From Turbatrix aceti (Eukaryota > Nematoda > Chromadorea > Rhabditida > Panagrolaimidae): a DNA stretch of 64,000 nucleotides. Shown in pieces: positions 21,901 to 34,200 of this stretch. The stretch covers positions 6,203,725-6,267,724 of the forward strand of contig OZ017769.1 of the NCBI GenBank assembly GCA_963969345.1, given 5' to 3'. A program made the position numbers and the translations under genes. Positions within the stretch are counted from its first letter, which is position 1, and each line of letters begins with the position of its first letter. The notes beneath the pieces were generated by a model. The model did no database searches. It was not told the origin of the DNA and saw only the letters and a list, made by a program, of their open reading frames with translations.

Positions 21901-24900
21901 TGCGACAGGCTCATTCTAAGCTTGTAAAGACTCGAAACCGACCCAAACGTATTTAGAAAGGGGAGAGGAGGCACGATTCAATTCAAGCTGCGGCCAGGCC
22001 AGCGCCTCGCTGTAGAGCACAGTGCTCCCTGGTTGCTGATCATCGCCTCACTCCCCCACCAACCGTTCGCGTGTGCTTTCTGACCGGGTTGGTGGCAATC
22101 TGAGAGGTAAAAAAGCGTGGCAGCGTAGTCCATTCCGTTGCGCAACCAATTACGGATAATTTCTCGCGTGCCGCCGCCACGCCTCGTCTCCCTCTTCCCC
22201 TGAAAAAACGAAAACGAGGGTGGGTCTCGTCGCCTCCCGCGTATCTATCTGCTGTCTTGTTTATTTTTTGGGCACCGGACAATTCTTCCTCGTCTTCGGC
22301 TGACCATATTTGCACACTCGTTTTTGTCGCACTGATTCTGGCCGTGATTGCTCACGTGTGTTTGTGTTTGCGTCTGTTGTCCGGAATGATTCGAAAGTGC
22401 AAGTTTGCCACCGGGAAGAAAGAAAACGCGCGCGCATTCGAGTCTCACCTGCGTCTGAGTCGTCCGGTTGCGTCGTTGCGGTCCATTTGCCTTTACGTCA
22501 TCTTCAAGCCTGCTGGAACCCGACGGCTGCGCTCACGCAATCTCTCCAGGACGGAGGACCGCTTCCCTTTCGTTTGTCGAATAAAAAAACCACGCATCGG
22601 CCATCTGCGCATTTGTATCCATCGCGGGTTTTTGTCTCACATCAGGCAACGTCTCGAGAGATCTCACTTTTTTTCAGACAAAAAAATCTGTTTTTTTTTA
22701 CGATTTTTGTCACTCGATCAGGGGCACGGCAGTAATCACCGTCGTTTTTTTTTATTCGTTTTTTGCGCCGCTCGTTATGGGGGGTGACCCTGGACCTGCC
22801 CGTGTTTTTTTTGTTTTTTTTTGCCTGCGCATTTGAAAAAAAAACGAACGACCCCTGGCAGTCTGCAATCGACTCTCGGATACGGTAGGTGGACGAAAAG
22901 ATAGGGGGTGAATTTCAAAATGACTGCAAGGTCCTGGCCTCGAATGAATACACGGGTCATTTTTCGGAGGGGGGGGGGTCGATTGCAGGAGGGATTCGGC
23001 AATTGGCAACTTTGTGGTAATAAAAAGTGGCATGTCACCCCGGTCGAGTGCCGGGTAGCGTCAACTGCGCGAGATTTATGTCTGACAGGTAAACTGACTC
23101 GAGGACTGACCAGCCAGCCGCCCGCGCAGGAAATAGATAGGAAATGCCGTTGCAAGTGAGTGAATGAGTAAATAAATGCCAGCGAGGTTCTTCCGTCTCC
23201 TCCTGGCCGGATGGATCAGATCGGAGCACTCTTCGCAGACACACGGGAGCTGTCTGCCCCCGGGGAGAACCAGATAGATACCACCCTCGTCGATTTGACT
23301 CGTTGCTCGCTCTTTTTTTTATGGGCACATTTACTTGCGAAACGACCACCACCGGCGGCTGTCGGAGCACTGCGCAAAGGGAGGGCCGGCCGCGCAATGC
23401 TGACTGGGCACGTCTCGCGTAGCACACGCGCCGTCTCATAATCACCCGGGGAGCGAGCGTGGCGCAAACAGATAGCATCATCATTCCTGATTCCATTACG
23501 ACTGTGTCGGCAGCTGCAGGCCTGCTGTGAGGGGTGAGGTAACAGTTTTTTGCCCCCCCACAAGGTTGGTTGTTGGCTGGGGTGCGCGGAAGTAACGGTC
23601 GACATCCGGGTCAGAGCTGTATTTTTTAGTCAAAAAAATTAACCCCAGTCGTTTTTTGCACGATTCCAAAAAGGTTATTCGTATTTGAGTACTGTCATGT
23701 GAACTGCGCCAAGTACTGGTACTGGCAGTCCCCCGTTCCCATGGGCCGCAGAGGTGCAAACCTGCCGCGACTAATGCACTTTTGTTTTTCCTTGTTTTTT
23801 TTTCGCACTATCGCCGGCCGATGTGAGCACGATGCCGTGGATCGATGGCTTTCTCTCGCCCCTTGGGTAAACAGTTGTTGGAAGTGGCTTGTTCGCGGTG
23901 TTCGGAGCTCGTTAACGATGACGGATTGCCCAAACACCGGGATCTAGGACCGCCGCCGTCTCGTAACCGCAGTGCCCCGCGAAGACGGCTTTCCCAGCGA
24001 TCGGGCCATTCGGGCGGGCGTGCGCGCGACCAACCGACCTCGACTCGGCTGATGGAGTGACCGTTTGTTTCCACGCGTATTTTACTAAGTTTACGATTCT
24101 TCATTCGCCATTCATTTGCCGTGATTGCCAGGTTGTTGTCTGGTCTGCGAGCATGCAAGGGAGGCACGTAAATCCGATTTACCATCGTGCTGCCCCGAGA
24201 GTGGTTTACGATAATTGCGTGTGATGGACACGGTGCCTCGACAATTACCGAGCGCTCTTTCCTCCGATGTCAGTGCCATCAGCGCACGAATGCACGACGA
24301 ATTCCGAACGGGTTCCGTCCGAGATTGCCCATTGGCTTCGAGGTCACATTTCCGTGTTTGGACTAGTTTTTTTTTCCGCGTTTTGATGCAATGTTTCGTT
24401 TTGACGCGCACCCCAAATGGGCTGGTTGGGTGTGGTGGACGGCGCAAAAAATACCCCACTGGAGTCATCGAGGCGCCTCGCTTTAGGCAGGGGGTGGTCG
24501 ATCCCCGATCTTCTTTTTTTTTTTATTTCCGTAATCACATCACATCACGTACTATACCCAGGGGTGGAGGTCTTCTGTAAGGGGATTGAGTGATCTTCCT
24601 CACTCGCAGAAGTGACAGCTGTCTGACGTGCCAAGGAGGCCGGCTGGGCTGTGGTGGGGTGCGCGAAAACCGGCTAACGGTGCTGCGTGCGTGTGACGTC
24701 TTCCGGGGCTGCTGTCGTAACATCTGGGGGCTCCAGCCCGCAGCGGGACGCCCTCCACGCACGCTTGCCTCGGTCTTTGCTCCGGTTTTTTTTTGCATGC
24801 TGATGCCGTCATTCGTATTTTTGTATTTTTCTGCTAATTAGAGCTTCCTGGTAGGTTACCGTAATCTGTACATGCCGAATTATAATTTGGCATGCCTCGG

Positions 24901-27900
24901 GGCTTTATCTTGGCACAGTGGATTTCCTTAATCCAATTCCAGCTTGTCGTCGTTGATTTCGTTTGCTTTGTTGGTTTTTGGCAAATTAGCGTATGTTCCT
25001 GGGATCTTGGATGGCTACTGTAGGTAGGGGCACGCATTGGGCCGCCGACGCCCGAGGCACCAGCCATCATGTTGCTCACCATGGATGGGTCGGGGAAGAT
25101 TTTTGGGGGGCGTCTGATCGACGATGACACTTTTTCTATTTTTGGAATCACTTGGAAAGATGTCGTCGGTGTGTCAGTGCTTCTTCTCCCCCCGTCGCGC
25201 TTTCACTTTTTGTGGGGAGAGGGGGGATTTGGACCGGCTCGTTCTCACATCTCGTGTGAGTGCTCGCGCGCGCGCGCAAGAAGACCACGCATCCATCCCA
25301 AGACCCACCAACTCTCGAGGAGGGGTGGACGACGACGACGACGGATCATCAAGTGAGGGGATCGCTGTCAAATTGCTTGCGAGAAACTGTTTGCTGAACG
25401 ACTTGGAGAAGGGCGAGGCGCGGGTCAGGGGTCTCCTGTGAGGGGGGGTCATTGATGACACCCTGCGGCCTTGATCCCCGGGCTTGGCTCCTGGATGAAT
25501 GCATCGCTCTCCTCCTCCTCCGTTCGAGTGTCATCGTCGGTCGTTTTTTGCGTACTCTATGTGGCACTGTGTTTTGTTTGCTATCCGACTTGCGTTATCA
25601 CGTCCGCGCTTCTTCCCGGAGTCGAGAGCAGCTTATCAGGCGGCCGATCGCAATTCCTTCGTTGTTCAGTCCAAAAAAAGCACGCTCCGTTCGTCTAATC
25701 AGTCTCTGCGCTTGATCATGACTTTTTTGATTGTCTTTTGCGTATAGCGTTATTTTATTTTTGGGCCTGGACGAGGTAAAACAACAAAGCGCTTCCTATT
25801 AATAGCTCGTCTTGCGAGGCATGTGATGATCATTTTGCGTCACTTGCATTCATTTTTGCTTTTTCGACTCTCCAAATCGTACAACGCGTTTTTTTCCAGT
25901 CATTATGGCGTTTTTTACTCCGGTCAACGTTTTTTATTGAAGGTGGCACGATTTGACCACCAGTGTCAGGTGGGTTGCTCTTTAAGGCTGGCTACTGTAG
26001 CGTAGGGGATCAGATGCGTCGGACTAATAGGTCCAATATTTGTCTTTGGATTACCACTGTACCCGGGTAATCCAGGCCCGCGTATTCACTTGGCACGCGT
26101 ATTCGCGCTTTGCGAGCGAGCAGTCTGGCACACTCGGGTGTTTACCAACTCCCGGATCTGTCCTGCCAACTAATTTGGAGCGATGTAGGATAGGGCGGGC
26201 CTCCGGCTGGTTGCAGTAAGTCGCTGGGTACACATAGCGGGCCACGGAATGTATTATGTGTTGGGACACTTTTCGTTCAATGTCTGGGTCTGGGGCGTAA
26301 CTGATGATGGCAGTAAGGCGCTGAAGTTTTGACAACTTTTAGCAGGCTTTTTTCAAAAAAAATCACCACAACCACCGCTATAGCTACCTAGCCGAGTTTC
26401 AGGGCAATTTGTCACGGGGGGTTCGTAGTCACTACGACCACTGGCACTACTGCTTCACGATGACACCGAAAACGCAACACACGACAGGCGCTTGCTGCCG
26501 GCAGGAGGCCATGGCGGCAACACACGCGTCTACCGTATCCCTCCCTTCCTACGACCCGCTGCCGCCGCCTGTCCGGTGTGAGTGATGAGTGGTAATAGGG
26601 GCGCGGTGGCCACTTCCGACCGTCGTTCGCTTTGCTGTCGTTACTGCCGGAGGACAGGCACACGACGCGTTCCGCGCAGCCCGCGAACAAAGCCCCACGG
26701 GCAGACATTTCGTTTTTTTTTCGTGGTTCTTGTTCATCGCCTTCGAAAAATAGGCTCTTTACCTGTTCGATTTCCTTCCGAGCAATTCACCACCCTCAAC
26801 GACCTCCTTCCTGCCATCCATCCGGCTACATCTTACTCAGAAGTAGGCGGAGCTTACTTAGAGGGATGGTTTCAGGTATGGCGATCTCGGAATCGTCTTT
26901 GGTCTCGTCTTGGCACTACCAAGTAGGGGGTGTTGCGATCGCCGATCACTGACGTATATACGCGCGCAAAAAACTCGCCACCCCTCAAAAAAGCAGGTTT
27001 TGCGCGCATCTGCAGCTGCCAGGTCCCAGCCCGCACCCCCTACACCCGTCCGTCTCTGCTGCGCTACTGGGACCCTCCAGACGGCCGCAGTTACCTGCTG
27101 CTACTGCGCCTGCTCCTCGTCGCTGCTGTATCACCACGCAAGATCACGCCTAGGCGTCCTACTTTTTTTTTCCAACGAGGACTGCCGCCTTCTAAATACG
27201 TTGTACTGTGACTCTCTCTTCGCTCCCCCGCCGTTATCGGTATCGCCACCTCTCTCGTTCTTTTTTTTTAGCCGTGAGATTACTTTTTTTTGTCAGATAA
27301 CTAGTTATAAGGCGTCAATCCGCACTTTTTTTCCCCTCCCCCTCCCTCCCCGTGCCCTTCGTCTCAATTTGGCAACTTTGTGCCACTGCTTGCACGCGTC
27401 CACCTGCGCCGATTAGCCGGTCGCCAAAGAGCGCCGCGGTCGGGGCCTAATTGGATTGGTCATCAGTCCATTGTCCGCGCCCTGCTGGAAGCCGCACTGA
27501 TCGGTATCTAAATATATGTACTGCGTGCTTGTAGTCTCGAAAAACATGAAATTAGTCTGTCAGGCCGTGCTCTGCTTGCTCTCCCATGTCCAATCCTCTA
27601 CAACTTTTCTCTGACAACTTTTTTCTTTCTAAAATCATTTTTCTGGTTGCAGAGCATCCAGCTCTTTTTTTTCGAGGTCGCCCTCGTGGAACTAAGCCCA
27701 TTGACTGCGGGTCTTGTTCTCACCTGGAATCGTGTTCGGCCAGTCAGATTACGCCGCATCCCCCGACGGCACCGTTTCACAAGAATCAGGTTTCTGCCGG
27801 TTTTGTTGCGAGCAGCTGTTCCATTTTTAGAAGAGGCACAACTCTATAGTGCACTCGAAGAGGTCCCACGTCCCCCGTCCCACGCGCAGAGGAACCGGTA

Positions 27901-28427
27901 CTGCCTGGGCCCGTCGAAGCCCTGCGGCTGTTCCTCACGTAACCGCGGAACACAGACGACGACGGCGATGTGCCCTTAGGCGGTCCCCAAAAGCGTAACT
28001 AACCCTTCGGCGAGGAGATCGTCACGAGGTCGCATCGGGTCAGACGTGCACCGTGTCCACATCGGAACAGTTCCACTTCCCGTCTGCCTCTCCGTGAGAG
28101 AGGATGGGCGCGCGCTCACTTTCTGCATGCCGAGAGCACACGCGACGGATCCCGCCGGCGGCGGTTATCCGGCGTTCACAGGTGGTGGTTCGCCTAAAAT
28201 TAGGTCCCCGCGGGCGCGCGCATCCCCTCCTGCGCACCCACACTCTGACTTCGGTCTCGGTCATTGGGCAACAGACGCGTCGGTTTATCGAGATTGATTT
28301 GATTGAAGGCGCGTAGCGTGTATCGTGTATCGTGTTTTCCCGCGTTTTTTGGAGGTCGTGGGGGTCGATCTTGGGTTCCTGCGGTTTTGACATTAAACTT
28401 TCAATTTTTTTTGTTGCAGACTTGCCT
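18995..28427. other. 9.4-kb gene desert upstream of the SoxC gene
   Basis: No coding region I can defend, despite many short overlapping ORFs with Arg/Ser-rich or Phe-rich random composition on both strands. I searched by eye for tRNA arms, let-7-, lin-4- or miR-1-like strings and spliced-leader RNA and saw none. The region is most simply read as cis-regulatory DNA and possible 5' non-coding exons of the Sox gene, whose coding exon is preceded by a splice acceptor at 28418-28419. Confidence 0.5.
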
Positions 28428-29756
28428 ATGATTGAGACTTCTCCTTCCTCGTCTGCGACCACCACCGACGCTGTGCCATTCATGTCGTTTCTCAACCAGA
28501 CCGAGCACTCGTACACCCCTGACGTCTTCGGCGGCATGAGCAACCTCCCGGTGAATATGAATCTCGAAGGCATGCCCTCCATGTGGGGCATGGGAAACGC
28601 TCCTGTCGACGAAGCCTTCGATGACCAGAAGCCGACCATCTTTGGCTCGATGAAGGTGACGAAGACTTCGCGGACGCCGTACTCGGATGCCACAAACAGC
28701 AAAAAATCGACCGGGCACATCAAGCGGCCCATGAACGCGTTCATGGTGTGGTCCCAGATGGAGCGCCGCAAGATCTGCGAGCACCAGCCTGACATGCACA
28801 ACGCAGAGATCAGCAAACAGCTCGGCAGTCGTTGGAGGCAGCTCACCGACGACGAGAAGGCTCCCTACGTGGCCGAGGCAGAGCGCCTGCGTCAGATGCA
28901 CATGCAGGAGTACCCGGATTACAAGTACAAGCCGCGCAAAAAGGCCAAGAAGCCCGCACCGCCCGCTATCTCTACATCAGTCAATCTCCAGGCACCCAAA
29001 CTCATGTCACCTAACTCGCAGCAGATCACGCCGCCCGGCTCGAAGCGGTCTCTCACGCAGTCCATAGGGCTCACGATTGGCGGCAACGGCATCCCAGGCA
29101 TGGATCACCAGCTGCACTACCCCGTCGGGAAGTCGATGAAGATAGACCACGATGGAGTGCGTCTCTCCAACGGCCACTCGTCCATTCCCTTCGCGCAGCA
29201 CCAGGCAGAAGCCGGCGATGACGCCAAGTACAAATACCTCCAGCCTGACTACCAGAAACCCCTGACGCCAGAGTCTGGATTCTACGACGACGTCAACGCC
29301 GCCTGCTACAAGCAGACGGGCTTCTTCGGGCCTACCATGGATTTCATGCGCATGGTGGGTGACCCTCGGATGTTCTCCGTGCTGAACCCCGGGTGCTCAA
29401 CTTTTCAGGCCGATCCCTACGCTGCACAGTCCATGTTCTATCCGCCGTGTCCTCCCAGCACGTCGACGGTCGCGAACTCATCACCGACGTCTGGAACTTC
29501 GTTGACGGAACACGACGAGCCGCGCAGCCTGTCCAACGGCTCGTCTGGGTACTCCTCAACGACGCCGTGCGATGCAGAACCGCCAATGGCCTTTCCAGAG
29601 GGCTTCTACCCACCCGGGTACATGCCAGCGATGGCGCAGCAGCAAGGCATGATGCCGAACGGCGATTTTGGCTGCTGGCCGATGCCGCCTCATCCCGGCG
29701 CGCCGGACTTCTGGCAACGTCCCCAGGTGCCAGCAGGCGCGGGGCAATACCTCTGA
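28428..29756 (+). CDS. sem-2: SoxC-group HMG-box transcription factor (sem-2-like)
   Basis: A single coding exon of 442 aa. It is preceded by a strong acceptor (TTTGTTGCAG, ending 28419) eight bases before the ATG, so a 5' non-coding exon or spliced leader is expected upstream. The HMG box (about 97-165) begins [20 protein letters not shown] and contains [13 protein letters not shown] and [17 protein letters not shown], followed by a basic PRKKAKK nuclear-localisation stretch. The [10 protein letters not shown] and [11 protein letters not shown] wording is that of group C (Sox4/11/12, Drosophila Sox14, C. elegans SEM-2) rather than SoxB. The long C-terminus is Pro/Ser/Tyr/Met-rich, typical of a transactivation domain, and ends [11 protein letters not shown]. 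SoxC proteins act in the nucleus in progenitor fate choice. The 9-kb upstream desert fits a highly regulated developmental gene. Confidence 0.93.
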   Translation: MIETSPSSSATTTDAVPFMSFLNQTEHSYTPDVFGGMSNLPVNMNLEGMPSMWGMGNAPVDEAFDDQKPTIFGSMKVTKTSRTPYSDATNSKKSTGHIKRPMNAFMVWSQMERRKICEHQPDMHNAEISKQLGSRWRQLTDDEKAPYVAEAERLRQMHMQEYPDYKYKPRKKAKKPAPPAISTSVNLQAPKLMSPNSQQITPPGSKRSLTQSIGLTIGGNGIPGMDHQLHYPVGKSMKIDHDGVRLSNGHSSIPFAQHQAEAGDDAKYKYLQPDYQKPLTPESGFYDDVNAACYKQTGFFGPTMDFMRMVGDPRMFSVLNPGCSTFQADPYAAQSMFYPPCPPSTSTVANSSPTSGTSLTEHDEPRSLSNGSSGYSSTTPCDAEPPMAFPEGFYPPGYMPAMAQQQGMMPNGDFGCWPMPPHPGAPDFWQRPQVPAGAGQYL

Positions 29757-31273
29757 GTGTCCGCCCGCCCGTCATCCCGTCATTCCAATCAACCAACCCG
29801 GCGCCTGCCAGTCTGTCTACCAGGAGGCCGCCGACCACCGACGAGCGGCACCATCCCAGATCGCCCCGTCATTGCCGTCGATGGCCGTCGTCCTCCGCGT
29901 CGTCGGCTCCGCTTTAAGCCAAGCTAGTACCACCACCATCACCACCACCACCTCCGTCACTTGCTGCTCTCTCCTAGCTGCGTAGAAGCCCCTTCCCCCG
30001 GGTTCGCTTGCCGGCCCATTGTTGTCTATTCACCTTTCCCGTACACTCGCAGAAGAAGAAGAAGATGAAGATTTCTAAGATATTCCACAGCCGGCACGCG
30101 ACCGTTTTCCGTTTTCCTCTTTGCCTCATCGTCAGTATTGCGCTCCTTCCTCCTCCGTTGTGCCCCTGAACTCTTCGATTCGTTACTATGTTACTATGTC
30201 GTGAATGTAACTGTTACTCATTTATAAAAAACACATACACACTCTGCCAGGGGGGGTTTAGGCGTCAGGTGGCTGTAGATACTGTAGATCAGCAGCAGGC
30301 CACCCAGAGCCAGGGGCGTCTCCGCCAGCGCCACCGCCTGCGGACTCGCGTGGGAGCGCGCTTTGAAGTCGACCGCCGCGAAAAGCGGGCTCGGAGGAAT
30401 GCGCTATAGATCACCTGCCCATTGGGGTGGCTCGGCGTCCTCTTTGCCGGGAGCCCGCGTATATTACGTCGTCGTTGTCGTTGTCGTTCATCACGAACAA
30501 CACAGCCAGCAGCCACACTTGCCAGTGCTTTGCAGAGCAATCGTCAAATTTTCCCGCGCACTTTTTTTTTCTCTACGCCATTGACACGCCATCTGGCTCT
30601 GCTCTTCTGCGCAACGTTTGTCAAAACACGTCGTCGATCGCGATCCGCGATAGGGCAGCAACGGCCGCGGCCGCTGCCGCGGGGACCAGCCTCACGTCTT
30701 CTGCCACCGCCCGGAAACGGACCGAACTTCCCGGACGACTGATAGTCATCGGACGATCGCCGTGATGGATGCGGCGCTGTTCACCCCGTCTGAAGAGTCC
30801 CAGAAGAGTTCTGACACCCGACCGAGCGTCTAATGAGTCATGACAAGCTTTACTTTGGATAAAACAACAATTTGCGAGAAAATGACTCGAAAAAAACAAA
30901 AAAAAACAACCTCATTGAACTTCAGACAAATTTGTTAACAAACGCACAAACGCAACGGGTAAATGACCACAAAGAAGTGCAAAAAATGTAATAAGTGTAA
31001 CAAAATAGGAGGAAACATAGTAAAAATGATTTTTTTTAAAACAATTTTAAACAAAAAAACAAAATTCTTGATCGCGACCATGTACATACACTAGCTGGGA
31101 AACCGTTATGCAAAAAGCAGCAGACACAGCATTGGATATGTCCTGCAGAATTGGTGAGACGACTGGGAGTTAGCTGGGACCGGGAGCACGTGCGACACGC
31201 GTGGAGGTAGTGTGCTTGGCTTGCAGGGGAGACGGAGACGACACGTCGAAGGCGGTAGCGACGACGAAGACGG
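29757..31273. other. intergenic region between convergent sem-2 and mtm-1
   Basis: 3' flanks of two convergent genes. Contains a GAA-rich tract near 30050-30075. No supportable gene. Confidence 0.5.
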
Positions 31274-34200
31274 CTAGACACGCGTTATGGTGGGTAGCGG
31301 CGGACGCGGAGGCGCCGTGATGATCGATGCACCCTGAATAGGATTAGCGGTTTTTATCAGTGCTTAGATCCCTGTTGCAAATGTCTCAGCACCAGACATG
31401 AAAACGGGCCTAATTTTTAGGCCCAGGCCCGGCCCGGCCCGGCCCGTCGAAAGCCCGGGCCTGGGCCGGGCCGGGCCGGGCCGGCCCGAAATTATCCCCT
31501 CTGTTTTTTTTCGAATTTTTATCCAAAAAAATAGCAGCCAATCGTTATATAAATGATATAAATAACTCGTTTTTATTCAAAATACCATGTTTTCTATCTG
31601 TAGAGACTAAATTTTGTTAAAAATAACCAAAATGCAGTAAATTTTTATAATTTTTTACATTATTTATTAAATAACGGGCCATAACGGGCTTTTCCGGGCC
31701 TACTGAAAAGTCACAGGCCCGCCCAAGCCCGGCCCGGGCCTGGGCCGGGCCCGGGCCGGGCCGGGCTTCGGCGGGCCATTTTCATGTCTGCTCAGCACGC
31801 GGAAAAAACTAAAAAAAAAAGCTGGCTTACATGCAAGCATGGTGGTAGTCGGTATCCTGTTACAAAGCCTAAACCCGTGAAAATGAAAGCGTGAGATGCA
31901 ACCAAAAAAAACACCCCAGAAATCAAGCAAACACCCAGTGTTGTCGGGAAATCTGAAATTTTCGGGTTTGCGCGCCCAAAAAAAAGTCCAAACGCGAAAA
32001 AATGGAAAAACACAGTAAAAAATATCAATTTTTGATTTTGGGGACGCAAAATCAAATTTCGTGTTTGAGAACCCGAAAAAAATCCAAATAACGAAAAAAT
32101 GAAAAAAACAATATTTGGCATATTTGTTGAATGCATAAATTCAAGTACAATTAAATGTAACGGTTTTAGGTACAAAAGTTTCGAGTACAGGTCGGGTTAC
32201 CCGAAAAATTTCCGAACCCGACAACACTACAGAAAATCAAGCAAACAAATCAATCGCTGTTTTCACTCCCCAAAACTCACGTTTTTCTCCTTGTTGATGC
32301 CGACGTCACTCGACTTCCTCAGGACAGGCAAGTCGGGTCTGTGCTGGCAGTAGTAGTCCAACCACAACCTCACCTTCAGCGGCTCTGTTGTTCGAAGCGC
32401 CGAATTTAGCACCCGGTAATCCGGGTTGATAAAGCGTTCTCTGTTATCCAGGACGTAGGACCAAAAAGACGTGGTCGTACCCTTGAGATTATGCTGGGAC
32501 CTCTCGCGCTCGTTGTTGCAGAGAAACGTGCCAAACCTGCACGAGAGTACTTCTTCGAGAATGGTCAGCAGCAGGTGCTCGTTGAACTCAAAGGCGGTCT
32601 TGAACTCGACGAGGTGCTGCCAGACGCAATCCACCCACTGGACAAAGATCGGCGACCGCTCCTCGGATTTGGGATTGTCGACGCCGTGGCCGAAGCGGAT
32701 GGCAAACTTATGGCCAAAGCTGAGCCACTCTTTTTCGATGAGGATGGCGAAGCCCTCGAGACTACGGTAGTACGGATCGAGGCAGAGCATGGTCAGCGAC
32801 GTCAGCTGCGACGTCCGATCCCAGCCGTCGGAGCAGTGGACCAGCACGTTGCTCGACGCGTCGAGGAGCTCGGTGATGATCAGGTGAGTGCCGTTGAGGA
32901 TCGCCTGCAGGTGGGAGACCCATTTGGATTCGCTCGCGCCGGAGAGTTTCTTTTCGGGAACCGTTTTTGGGTAACAGATGGATTTGAACGACTTTGAGCT
33001 GCTGCGGATGGCGTGGATGCTATGGATGTTGAGGAAAACGAGTTTGCAGTGCGCGTAGGACGTCTCATAGCCGCCGCCCCGGAGTCGGTTGGCCTGGGCG
33101 TTCGACGTGGGTCTCGCGTCGAAGATTTTGAGCACGGAAGGCAGTTGACTGGGGTGCGAGCGAAAGACGAGTTCGAGGTACAGTTCGTCTTCTGCCGACG
33201 TCCGCATCGTCATTCCCGGCATCGGTTGCGACGAGCGCGTGATCGAGGCACCCGTCTTCGGATCGTGCCAGCAGAGCACCGGAATTCGACGACTCGACCG
33301 AAAATCAGCTACCTTCTCCAGAAAATCCTTGCCCTTCTCCAGAGCCGTTCGGGGAAGCACCAGCACGCTGGGATACGTGGGAATGAAGTTGTACTCCTTG
33401 TTGAGGTCCGTGATGAGCCAATCGTTGTTTGGAATGCCCTAAACCCTGGTTGATCCTTTTTCTGTGTCTCAAAAACAAAACTCACCATGCGACTAAATTC
33501 AGAGACAGGGTCGTACAAAAGCCATCCATTGGACTTGAATGGCTCTTTGTAGACCTTGGCGAAGAAGGGCTTCTGATTCGTGTTCGGGAACGCATTCGCC
33601 ACCAGAATGTCGAAAAATGCGCGCCTTCCGTGGGATGTTTTGTCGAAGATGAATTTTACCGTTCGCATGTCCTGAAAACCCAATATCAGTTCGGTGTGTG
33701 CTTTTTTAATTTTTATGCGTTTTTAATTTTTTAGGCTATTTTAAAAAATAGACCCGGCCGTGTTTTTGTGCACTTGGCACAAGCCTAAATTTTTTTATCA
33801 ATTTTGTGCTAAATTTTATAAAAATTCAAAAATAACGTACAAAAATATCACAATTTGCTTATTTTGGCATTTTTTATATAACAATTTTTCCTTCCACGAA
33901 CTTTTTTTTGAAATTTTTTCCATGAATTTTTTAATGATTCATACAAATTTTTTTTTGCAATGCTCAACATCAGGCCGGCCAGTGTCAGTCAGGCCAACAA
34001 AAAAAGTGCCAACAATGCCAAACCCACTTTGCACGAAATCTTGACGCCGTAAGAATTTTCGCCGCGAGCGATGCCCGATTTGCCGAACTTCTCGACGCCG
34101 TTGATAAAACCCAGGGGAAACGAAAAAGAAGTCTTCTGAAAGAACCGACAGCTCAAAAACCAATCGATATCCGTCAAACACCTACGACGTCATCCGGCTG

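Noticed and set aside
22257..22787. 177-codon plus ORF with one hydrophobic segment near its start
   Set aside because: The hydrophobic stretch is followed by Arg/Phe-rich low-complexity sequence generated by T and CG runs. No splice or homology support.
28332..28427. N-terminal extension of the Sox ORF to 28332
   Set aside because: The extension crosses a strong splice acceptor (TTTGTTGCAG, ending 28419), so it is probably intronic. The ATG at 28428 was preferred.
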